DNA of 64,000 nucleotides, taken from contig NZ_CP081183.1 in NCBI RefSeq assembly GCF_019693215.1, positions 1,367,226 to 1,431,225 of the forward strand, given 5' to 3'. Below the pieces are notes generated by a model, which did not search any database, was not told the DNA's origin, and saw only the letters and a program-made list of their open reading frames with translations. Positions 17,494 to 24,749 of the stretch are shown piece after piece (position 1 is the stretch's first letter; every line of letters begins with the position of its first letter). Position numbers and translations under genes: made by a program. Source of the stretch: Salinarchaeum sp. IM2453. GTDB lineage: Archaea > Halobacteriota > Halobacteria > Halobacteriales > Salinarchaeaceae.

Positions 17494-18489
17494 TTATTGA
17501 TCGCTTTCAACTACCGTTTTTCGATTCCCATTAATTGCATCGAGGAGCGAACACGTTCTACAAACCTCTCGCTCTGTTGGATTTCCACAACGCCTACATT
17601 CTGTTGTGGATTCCTCTGAGTTGTCTGACATTTCTTCCTTGGCCGCCAGCTGGGCAAGTTTCTCATATCCTGCCATAATTGAGTGTCTAGTGCCCGGATG
17701 ATCTTCTTCGAGCTGATATAGAAGTTCTTGAACTTCTGCTCGAAATGATTCCTCTGCATGCGGGCACTCAGTAATGTGTGCAGGTAACCCCTGAAGATGA
17801 GCGTATAACGCAACTTCCTGTTCTGGAATATCCCGTAGTGGCTTTACCCGCGGAATAAACAAATCATCTCTAGGTCTTTCACCAACTGCACCCAGTGATG
17901 CAGAGAAATGTTTGGCAATTTGATTAACATCTCCTTCAAAAATATTCATCAGCGCCGTCTCTGCTTCATCGTCAAGATTGTGTCCTGTAAGTAGTAAGTC
18001 TGCATCGAGTTCATCAGCATATCGTGTCAGTACGTCACGACGTAAGACACCACAATATGCACAAGGCGCCATGTTTTCTGGATCATCCGCTGCGACTTCA
18101 TCCATTTTCACCCCATACTCATCGTTGTATGACACAAGTACATGCTCGATATCAATATCTTCGGTCAACTCTTCACAGGCAGAGACGCTTTTGTCACGAT
18201 AGCCCTCAATTCCTTCATGAATTGTTAGTGCAATTAGCTTAATCCGTGGATCCTCAGCGAACGTTTCATGAAGAATTTTGGTTAATACAACACTGTCCTT
18301 TCCTCCTGAGAGCCCAATAAGCCAGTGCTGTTGATTCTCTGGCGTTGCCCTTTGATCGACCATATTGTCTTCACGAATTCTACTTTTGACTCGACGTTCG
18401 ACTGACTGAATAAAATGTTGCTCGCAGAGGTGAGCACCTGAATATGCGGTATGTATTACAGCCTCTGCTTCGCACCGATCACACTGCAT
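17494..18489 (-). CDS. ncsA: tRNA 2-thiolation protein NcsA (TtuA/Ctu1 family)
   Basis: 331 aa PP-loop adenylase for 2-thiouridine formation at the wobble position of tRNAs, working with SAMP ubiquitin-like sulfur carriers. A zinc-binding N-terminus (C3-x2-C6 and later CEQH), the PP-loop SGGKDS (residues 61-66), a central CAYCG motif and a C-terminal zinc ribbon (CRRCGNPTEREVCRTC) are all present. It is convergent with ftsZ2, the two stops lying three bases apart. Confidence 0.9.
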   Translation of the reverse strand: MQCDRCEAEAVIHTAYSGAHLCEQHFIQSVERRVKSRIREDNMVDQRATPENQQHWLIGLSGGKDSVVLTKILHETFAEDPRIKLIALTIHEGIEGYRDKSVSACEELTEDIDIEHVLVSYNDEYGVKMDEVAADDPENMAPCAYCGVLRRDVLTRYADELDADLLLTGHNLDDEAETALMNIFEGDVNQIAKHFSASLGAVGERPRDDLFIPRVKPLRDIPEQEVALYAHLQGLPAHITECPHAEESFRAEVQELLYQLEEDHPGTRHSIMAGYEKLAQLAAKEEMSDNSEESTTECRRCGNPTEREVCRTCSLLDAINGNRKTVVESDQ

Positions 18490-18566
18490 CTATTTGTTAT
18501 CGAGGTTTGGATTGGAATACGGAAAAACACCACGCTATTGAGGATGTATAAATTGCATGCTGAGTA

Positions 18567-19106
18567 TCAATGTAATGTTCCTTCTCTTACGTGGTCATCA
18601 TACGCAAACAATGCGTATCCTACCTCTGCGGTTGAGTATCCGGTATTAGTTGCTATATCCCGTATTGGCTTTATCATCGTAACATAATCTCCGGCGTCGA
18701 AATGTTCTTTTCGCCCGTCTAAGAAGTCTAATCGGTCCAGTGATGCCCAGACACGAGTGTCGACAACTGCATGCTTTTCTGGATTCAATGCCGTCAGAAC
18801 ACATGACGCTGTCGGCGCTTTGAACCCCTGTAGACCTGTTAGTAGATGAATCTTCGAAAAATCACCATTGACGTTTCGGACATTTTTGGTAACCTCGATA
18901 CATCGATCTGCAGGATTCTTTTCAACGTGATACGCACTTCGCGTTGATGACTCATATGCGATGTCATACAACTGATTACGGCTTAGATATCCTTGCTTTC
19001 GATATTTGTCTCCAAAGTCTTGTAGCTGTTCTGGCAATACACCTTGTGTTTGTTCGTATCGATCAAGATTCTCTCGTACGAAGGCTTTCAGGTCATCTAC
19101 TGTCAT
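18567..19106 (-). CDS. Conserved protein with HhH-GPD-like C-terminal pattern
   Basis: 179 aa protein that I cannot assign to a named family. The central segment LLTGLQGFKAPTASCVLTAL followed by AVVDTRVWASL resembles the helix-hairpin-helix plus catalytic-Asp region of HhH-GPD DNA glycosylases (pattern G-x-x-x-K-x-A-S ... V-D-T-R-V). The N-terminal half is helical and charged. The resemblance is by eye and could be convergent. Its start overlaps the stop of the upstream membrane protein (ATGA). Confidence 0.7.
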   Translation of the reverse strand: MTVDDLKAFVRENLDRYEQTQGVLPEQLQDFGDKYRKQGYLSRNQLYDIAYESSTRSAYHVEKNPADRCIEVTKNVRNVNGDFSKIHLLTGLQGFKAPTASCVLTALNPEKHAVVDTRVWASLDRLDFLDGRKEHFDAGDYVTMIKPIRDIATNTGYSTAEVGYALFAYDDHVREGTLH

Positions 19107-19564
19107 GCTTGAACAAAAAGCAACATACAGATTCCAACGGTAATAACATACACGCCAGCCGAAATCATCCAGCTTCGTTTGATATCGCCAACACGTTGTG
19201 CAGTGAGTCCCCCTACGTGAGACAGCGGTCCAAGAAAGAACACGCCAATCATCAGTCCGAACATGATCGTCCCTGCTCCGGCTAGTGCTAATAGACTCAT
19301 CGTTGTACTGTCTGGAACAATCATACTCAGTAGTGCAAAGACTCCCAAATACACAACACCAGCTACCGTTCCAGAACCATAGTGAGCAAGTACAACAGGT
19401 CCTCGCTCAACGTCTTCTGGCTTGTTTCCACTCACTGCAGCAGCGGCAATTGCTGGCGGCATTCGACCCTCTGGCAGTCGATCCATCGCAAAGTCCATAA
19501 TCGTAGTTGCAATCAGACCGAAAACTGCTGCAACAAAAACCACCAACGGGTGTAGTAGTTCCAT
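19103..19564 (-). CDS. Small four-helix membrane protein
   Basis: 153 aa with four hydrophobic segments (about residues 5-25, 70-90, 92-115 and 130-150) and a conserved-looking cytoplasmic loop DRLPEGRMPPAIAAAAVSG between the first two. I do not recognise a named function. It is coupled to the downstream HhH-GPD-like gene by a 4-base overlap. It begins beside the IS-relic region at 19620-20283. Confidence 0.75.
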   Translation of the reverse strand: MELLHPLVVFVAAVFGLIATTIMDFAMDRLPEGRMPPAIAAAAVSGNKPEDVERGPVVLAHYGSGTVAGVVYLGVFALLSMIVPDSTTMSLLALAGAGTIMFGLMIGVFFLGPLSHVGGLTAQRVGDIKRSWMISAGVYVITVGICMLLFVQA

Positions 19565-19629
19565 TTACCGTCACTCGATAGCCTAATCAGTTGTATGTTC
19601 CTATTTCCTTTTTTAGCTGATTGCAGGCG

Positions 19630-19705
19630 CTAAGCCCCCTTCCTCAACGAGCACCGCAGTCCGCATCAGCGGACAAGGAGCGCAGGAGGGAGGGGATATA
19701 GCGCC
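19630..19705 (+). mobile_element. Relic right end (omega-RNA-like hairpin) of an IS1341-type element
   Basis: A GC-rich stretch whose left arm CCCCCTTCCTC is followed by AACGAGC and whose right arm is GGAGGGAGGGG at about 19684-19695. The same plan (pyrimidine arm, CTCA-CGAGC, purine arm) recurs at 19954-19993 and 60786-60826. Such hairpins are the 3' ends of haloarchaeal IS200/IS605-family tnpB elements and of their guide RNAs. No tnpB coding sequence precedes it. Confidence 0.45.
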
Positions 19706-19768
19706 GTCTTCGATTCACTTCCACTCTGTACCGGGTATGTATCATACTGCCAGTCGAAGACTGGAAGT

Positions 19769-20001
19769 GTGATGGTAGTTACTCATCGTCTCGGCTTAGA
19801 GCCCGACAAGAAAGGCGGTCGAGATGAATCTCGCCATCACCACCGAGTAGGAGTGGGACACTCCGAATCCACGCCTCTGGAGACTGCGCTCCCTGCGCGG
19901 ACTGTCGGCGCAAACCGACCATCCGTGAAAAAGTGTGTCGCGGAACGAGGAAGCCACACCCTCAGCGAGGCCGTCAGGCTAAGCAGGGTGGGGTAGTTCA
20001 C
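19769..20001 (+). pseudogene. Relic of a TnpB C-terminus plus element right end
   Basis: The translated tail VGHSESTPLETALP... is typical of the C-terminal extension of haloarchaeal TnpB proteins. The upstream zinc-ribbon and RuvC parts are absent or frameshifted. It runs straight into a right-end hairpin (arms CCACACCCT at 19954-19962 and AGGGTGGGG at 19985-19993) ending in TAGTTCAC near 20001, like the right ends of living elements. Only the last tens of codons survive, so this is a dead fragment. Confidence 0.6.
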
Positions 20002-20044
20002 AAAGTAGCCTTGGTATGGTATTATAACACTTTGAGATGTCTAG

Positions 20045-20283
20045 TTTACCAAGCCCTGAGGTCAACTGCCTCGGGACCAAGTTCCGAGACTTGATACTGG
20101 ACTTCCGTTATCTCCGAATAACTCGGCAGGCGTGAAGTCACCACTCACGTCCACTGTCTCTGACTTGAGGGCCAGACGACCGTTGGCCCATCTACCGCCA
20201 GACATTCGCCCGCGGTGATGCTCCCGCCATATCTGGAAGTGATTTTCTCTGCCGCATTGTAACCTGTACTTATCTCGTACTCA
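20045..20283 (-). pseudogene. Relic TnpB C-terminus on the opposite strand
   Basis: Reading the minus strand gives EYEISTGYNAAEKI, equivalent to the S-ADYNAA-x-NI catalytic-Asp end of TnpB. After a frameshift it gives LALKSETVDVSGDFTPAE, the normal tail of another haloarchaeal TnpB subgroup, with a stop at 20064-20062. The region CCCGAGG ... CCTCAGGG just around the stop looks like its right-end hairpin. It lies tail-to-tail with the plus-strand relic and abuts the stop codon of the next pilus-cluster gene. Confidence 0.65.
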
Positions 20284-20784
20284 CTAGCCTTTGGTTTCGA
20301 TAATGGTGGTAGTCTTGCTTGTTGATGTCGATGTTGTAACGTGTATATCGACTCCGATGCCAATGATTTGATCTTGTTTTGCTTCCCGAGTGATAACCCC
20401 GTTAGATGTCGAGATATCAGGCGATTTTTCTGTATTATATTTCTCGACTGCAGTCGTTGCAGCCGTGTTATTTCTCGTTATTCGATATATCACTGAGCTA
20501 TCTTGCTTACTTTGCTCAATTGTATCTACTTTCTGATCAAAATCTTTGATAAACTGTTCTGTAGTATTTTGCTGGTTGCTGTGTGTTACGTTCACTTTCG
20601 CTTGATGGGCTGCCATCTCCACTGCTTCCAGTGCGTCAGATCCTGGTTGCTTTTGGTTAACTTGCTGATCACCGGCATATCCGAGTTGGATGTATGCCAT
20701 AAATATCAAGACCAATGCCACGGCAACAACGCCGGAGGTAAGTAGTACGAGCTGTCCTCGGGACCGATTGCTGTGACTATACAT
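20284..20784 (-). CDS. Pilus-cluster single-helix protein (DUF7261-like)
   Basis: 166 aa with an N-terminal charged segment followed by one hydrophobic helix (RGQLVLLTSGVVAVALVLIF, residues 9-28) and a polar extracytoplasmic domain rich in Asn, Gln and Thr. The RGQ-start of the helix is what I remember for DUF7261. It is the last gene of an overlapping minus-strand run with the pilus ATPase and platform, overlapping the previous gene by 8 bases. It is probably a minor pilin or pseudopilin. Its stop codon is immediately followed by a TnpB relic, so its extreme C-terminus may not be original. Confidence 0.75.
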   Translation of the reverse strand: MYSHSNRSRGQLVLLTSGVVAVALVLIFMAYIQLGYAGDQQVNQKQPGSDALEAVEMAAHQAKVNVTHSNQQNTTEQFIKDFDQKVDTIEQSKQDSSVIYRITRNNTAATTAVEKYNTEKSPDISTSNGVITREAKQDQIIGIGVDIHVTTSTSTSKTTTIIETKG

Positions 20785-21175
20785 AGTAAATATTCACCTC
20801 TATTTCGCCATGAGGCGTGACTTGTGTTGCCGTCCCGACGTCCGCTCTTGGCGGGGGTATATCTCCAACCGTTCCGTATGGTGTCTTCACATAATATTTC
20901 ACTTGCTCTGGGAGCATTGATGAGATCCGTTTATCAATGTCTTCTCGCTGCTGTTCGAACGTATCTTGAGAATCTATGTGACCAATCGCGGTTGTGTTTT
21001 CTCCTCCCGTCGCTGCTATCACTGTTGCAGTGTCATCTGCATATATCTCTAGCTGCGGACCTTCTGTCCCTGTTCCCAGGAAGTTTATTGTGATAAGTGT
21101 TAAAATACTAAAAATGAGCAATATTCCAATCCCGACTTCTAGCATTGGAATTGATAGCCGACCTCGGTTATTCAT
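20777..21175 (-). CDS. Pilus-cluster single-helix protein (DUF7262-like)
   Basis: 132 aa with NNRGRLSIPMLEVGIGILLI at the N-terminus: a short basic leader and then a hydrophobic helix with a Glu near its start, as in type IV pilin-like proteins. The rest is a small soluble domain. It overlaps its neighbours by 4 and 8 bases. The pilin-like role is inferred from topology and operon. The family number is from memory. Confidence 0.72.
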   Translation of the reverse strand: MNNRGRLSIPMLEVGIGILLIFSILTLITINFLGTGTEGPQLEIYADDTATVIAATGGENTTAIGHIDSQDTFEQQREDIDKRISSMLPEQVKYYVKTPYGTVGDIPPPRADVGTATQVTPHGEIEVNIYYV

Positions 21176-21780
21176 TTGTCTACCTCCACAGTCACACTTA
21201 GTATTCGCTCTGTCTTCGTCGTCTGATAGCTAACAGTTAGATTACCTTCTGTTGCCGTAACTGTTGATGCTGATGCTGCCGATAATGGAACTGTATAATT
21301 GCCGGTAAGTCCGGTCTTATTTTGTAACGCAGTCCTGTTATCCACCAATACTTTCTCTGCCCCGTTGACATTAATTATACATGTCTGTACCCCCTGTGGA
21401 ATTGATAATTCTGATCCTGTTTTCGTCTTTTTCTCTTGATCGACAACTATTCGGTTTACTGTCGTTCCTTCTGTCACCGTCCCAAATGCGTACTGTTTCT
21501 TACCATCAACTTGAACTTCTACACCACTTACCTCGGAACGAAGAGGTTCGACTGCTTGCTCACTGTACACATCAATCTGGCTAGTGTTGAGATACGGAGT
21601 ACTACCTTCAGGGGACGCCACTATTTGATCACTGTACGCTTCAGCAAGCTGCTGTTCAGATGCATCTCTGTCTGCTGTAGAGAAGGCAACATCCGCAACT
21701 GTAATCGTGCCGCCAAGCAGCAGTGTTAATACAATCAGTGCGGTTGTCAGTGTCAGAATATTTGTCCCCTCACCGATCAC
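21172..21780 (-). CDS. Pilus-cluster single-helix protein (DUF7263-like)
   Basis: 202 aa with one N-terminal hydrophobic helix (residues about 7-32) followed by a beta-rich, polar domain with many Thr and Val and several N-x-S/T sequons (possible N-glycosylation sites). It is coupled by a 4-base overlap to the next gene and an 11-base overlap to the previous one. I infer an exported subunit of the pilus-like machine. Confidence 0.72.
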   Translation of the reverse strand: MIGEGTNILTLTTALIVLTLLLGGTITVADVAFSTADRDASEQQLAEAYSDQIVASPEGSTPYLNTSQIDVYSEQAVEPLRSEVSGVEVQVDGKKQYAFGTVTEGTTVNRIVVDQEKKTKTGSELSIPQGVQTCIINVNGAEKVLVDNRTALQNKTGLTGNYTVPLSAASASTVTATEGNLTVSYQTTKTERILSVTVEVDK

Positions 21781-22231
21781 CGTCTTTCACCTCCGAGCAA
21801 TTTAGAAGTTGTATGCGATACTCTTCTCCATGTGTTCTGATCTTAATGATTGTCTGTTCTGTACTATTCCAGGTCCCTGTAGCGTTGATCTGATGTTCTG
21901 GGCGTGTAAGCGGATGCGTTATACTCCCAACTTCAGAGTGTTGAATTAAGTGTACTTTTCCTTGATTGACCTGTATTTTGTATGGTTCATTCTGGATTGT
22001 TTTTGGAATGTCTACATGAATAATCGCTGTTGTGTTTTCGGCCGTTATAGACTCAATCTCTCCGGACACCTCTGCTGTTACCCGCTCAGCAGTTGCTGAT
22101 CCTGCTTCATCTTGAAACTCCGGAACGACAGTTCCGAACAGTACAGGGATTACGACGGCAAGATATAATATAATAACAGCCATCTCCGTCATTCGTCCAA
22201 CAACTGCTTTCGCCTGGATATCTCTCCTCAT
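21770..22231 (-). CDS. Pilus-cluster single-helix protein (DUF7266-like)
   Basis: 153 aa with the N-terminal pattern RRDIQAKAVVGRMTEMAVII: basic residues, then A-V-x-x-R-x-T-E and a hydrophobic helix, which is close to the G-x-x-x-x-E layout at a pilin processing site. The remaining ~110 residues are soluble and beta-rich. The start overlaps the upstream stop by 4 bases. Probably a prepilin-type subunit; processing is inferred. Confidence 0.72.
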   Translation of the reverse strand: MRRDIQAKAVVGRMTEMAVIILYLAVVIPVLFGTVVPEFQDEAGSATAERVTAEVSGEIESITAENTTAIIHVDIPKTIQNEPYKIQVNQGKVHLIQHSEVGSITHPLTRPEHQINATGTWNSTEQTIIKIRTHGEEYRIQLLNCSEVKDGDR

Positions 22232-22959
22232 TGTTGTTCCTCCAGTGTTATCTCATGGATCAGAACCTCAGATGGTCTTTCTTGATCTAACTGTGCAACA
22301 ACGCTTGGATATTCATCATCTCCAAACCGTAACTCTGTGACTGAGTCAAATCCTCGTGTAGCCAAGTATTCACTCCATAGATCTGGATATCGTGTCTCAA
22401 TGGCTACTTTTCGATCTCTCGTACTGAGATTATAGCGCTCATAATCATTACTCACCTGAAGTTCTAACAGAGAATTCGTATTATCAGAGGTCTCTACAGC
22501 TGATAGATCCGTTAGCGTGATTAATTCGTGTGTACCAAAATCTGGCGTAATTTGTGGGGGTTGATACATTGAAGCCCCCGACCGTGTCTCAAGTATGACT
22601 GCTCCCGTGCTCGCTGTTACCCCGTGGTTGTCTAACTGATACTGTAGTGCTTCTCCATCGTGTCTGTAAAGTACATTTGCTGTTCGATCATCACTGTCAT
22701 CTTTAGTCCCATCAAGTACCCGAATAGTTCGAGGTTCTGATTCAATCTCACCATCACCTATGTTTATCGTATGATGCTGCGGGCCTGTCTGGTCTGGGGA
22801 CAGTACTTGACTTATCTCATCAGCGATGCGTTCTGAATCTGCTGTTGTCGCTCCCGTATGAATTATCACACTAATCCCGACAATTAACCCACTAAGACCA
22901 ATTACCGTCAACACAAGTAATACCACGAGCCCAAACGACCGTAGTGGTACATCACTCAT
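22228..22959 (-). CDS. Pilus-cluster single-helix protein with large soluble domain
   Basis: 243 aa from the ATG at 22959 (MSDVPLRSFGLVV). The frame is open further upstream, but that part is a Cys-rich read of the preceding gene. The chosen start overlaps the platform-protein stop as ATGA. A hydrophobic helix spans about residues 8-33, and the rest is an acidic soluble domain. It is the first of five small exported-looking proteins after the pilus platform gene. No known family name can be given with confidence. Confidence 0.75.
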   Translation of the reverse strand: MSDVPLRSFGLVVLLVLTVIGLSGLIVGISVIIHTGATTADSERIADEISQVLSPDQTGPQHHTINIGDGEIESEPRTIRVLDGTKDDSDDRTANVLYRHDGEALQYQLDNHGVTASTGAVILETRSGASMYQPPQITPDFGTHELITLTDLSAVETSDNTNSLLELQVSNDYERYNLSTRDRKVAIETRYPDLWSEYLATRGFDSVTELRFGDDEYPSVVAQLDQERPSEVLIHEITLEEQQ

Positions 22960-24749
22960 ATTACACCAACCCCCGCAAAAACAGTATAGCACACAAGCAC
23001 AAGCAACCCGGAGTGCAATAGAGCAACATATCGATCTTGACTTGCAACCCCAGCAAACCAACCACAAGTGATCATTGTCGCTTGAGTAAGAATATAGAAT
23101 TGTTGTTTCATCCCATCCTGATCAATGCCTCTTTGACCGACAGCAATCGTTGGGTCAGCTTCCGCCACTGCTGTTACCTGCGTAAATCCTTCAATAATGT
23201 ATTGATTCACTGCTACAACAACGACGATAATTAACAGAGCTGTGGCCCATCCAATAGCAATGTATACCTGCATCGATTCTTGGAGTGATCGCTTTTCTTG
23301 ATAGAGGCGCCCAACCTCTGTTTCAAGTGCATCAAAAATCTCTTCGAAATTACTTCCAGCTGCTAATGCCCCAGATAGAAGGTCAACTGTCTGCCGTGCA
23401 AGCGCTGTTCCAATTTGATTTCCAAAACGATCCAATGCTCCGTGCTGGACGCTTCCTTTGTGCGTGGTTAACTGCGTGTTAAACGCTAGGTCTGAAATCT
23501 CCGTTTTGATTGGCGGTTGTCCAATTTCTCTTGCCTCATATTCAACCGCCTTTGGAAATGGCCTACCAAGATTAATGTGTCCAGCAACAGCGTGGATAAA
23601 TTCTTTAAGTTCCCTATCTTTAGCGTCATCAATTCGCTTTCGTCGTATTGCTACTGCTCCAATTGGAAGTGCCCATATACTGTATACTAATGTAGCTGTT
23701 GTACCCGAAATCCCACCAACCATCCATAGACAGCTCCCAAGTATGACCGCTACTGGGGTCCAAACAACCAAGGCACTGGCTGGATTCTCTGAACTATCAT
23801 TAATAATATCCCAGGTTCCTTCTGGTCGATCAAATGACCGTAACTGTTCCGGCGGTTTGAGTGTCTCAACTGTTAATATTATCACTACACCAATGAAAAT
23901 GATACTAGCTGCCCCACCGTATATGAGGAATGTCTGTAATGGTATTTCTCCAACTGGTGTCATTACTAACTGGTTTAATCCGGCTGTGAGCACACTCAAT
24001 ACAGAGATAACAATCACAAATAATGCAGGTAGTACGAGTAGTATCACGAATAACTCAGCAACCAATTCAAGCAAGCCATGTCGTCGCTTCCGGTTTTGGG
24101 ATCGCCGGTGACTGAGCATTTGTGCCTCCGTCTGCAGATATGACTGTAACTCCTCGTCGCCTTGCTTGGCATGGTCATGTAACTTAATCAGGAACGGTCC
24201 AAGAGCATCTGACGGTGTATCTCGCGCGACGGACCGAATTGCTTTATCCAAGTTTCCGGTCAACGAAGCTCTATTGAGAACCGTTTGAACCTCAGTTGCT
24301 GTCTCTCCGTACACTTGATCGTTTTTTGCAACGTTTTGAAGCATGTCTTCCAGCTCAAGATCTCCTGTTGCGAGTACGCTAAGATATCGTGCAGCACCTG
24401 GCAATGTACGGTCGATATCCACTCGCCGTGCTGTTTCACGCCACCGAAGGTATTGGTGACCTAATTTGACTGTCCCATATTTACCAATGATACCAAGCCC
24501 TACACCGACCACAAGTTGTGTTAACTGCAGACCACTGATCACCGCTGTTGATCCAGTGATTACCAAGAAAATTACCCATGAAACGGCATACACCCAAGAG
24601 ATATATGCTTCAAAACTACAATCAAGCTTCGCCCTTCGAAATAAATCCTGATACCGAGTATGTCGTGGTTGTGCTGCGTGTCTTGCGAATAATTTACGAA
24701 CCTTTTGTTCACTTCGGTTCTTAGCGTTCTGTCTAAATTCGTCGCTCAC
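22956..24749 (-). CDS. Type II secretion/pilus assembly F-family membrane platform (TadC/PilC-like)
   Basis: 597 aa polytopic membrane protein with two T2SF-type cytoplasmic domains. The first contains RTLPGAARYLSVLATGDLELEDML and the second FIHAVAGHINLGRPFPKAVEYE (these are runs of family character around residues 100-130 and 370-400). Hydrophobic segments flank each domain. It is the partner of the ATPase encoded immediately upstream (4-base overlap). The duplicated layout and size are typical of haloarchaeal PilC-type platforms. Confidence 0.88.
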   Translation of the reverse strand: MSDEFRQNAKNRSEQKVRKLFARHAAQPRHTRYQDLFRRAKLDCSFEAYISWVYAVSWVIFLVITGSTAVISGLQLTQLVVGVGLGIIGKYGTVKLGHQYLRWRETARRVDIDRTLPGAARYLSVLATGDLELEDMLQNVAKNDQVYGETATEVQTVLNRASLTGNLDKAIRSVARDTPSDALGPFLIKLHDHAKQGDEELQSYLQTEAQMLSHRRSQNRKRRHGLLELVAELFVILLVLPALFVIVISVLSVLTAGLNQLVMTPVGEIPLQTFLIYGGAASIIFIGVVIILTVETLKPPEQLRSFDRPEGTWDIINDSSENPASALVVWTPVAVILGSCLWMVGGISGTTATLVYSIWALPIGAVAIRRKRIDDAKDRELKEFIHAVAGHINLGRPFPKAVEYEAREIGQPPIKTEISDLAFNTQLTTHKGSVQHGALDRFGNQIGTALARQTVDLLSGALAAGSNFEEIFDALETEVGRLYQEKRSLQESMQVYIAIGWATALLIIVVVVAVNQYIIEGFTQVTAVAEADPTIAVGQRGIDQDGMKQQFYILTQATMITCGWFAGVASQDRYVALLHSGLLVLVCYTVFAGVGVI

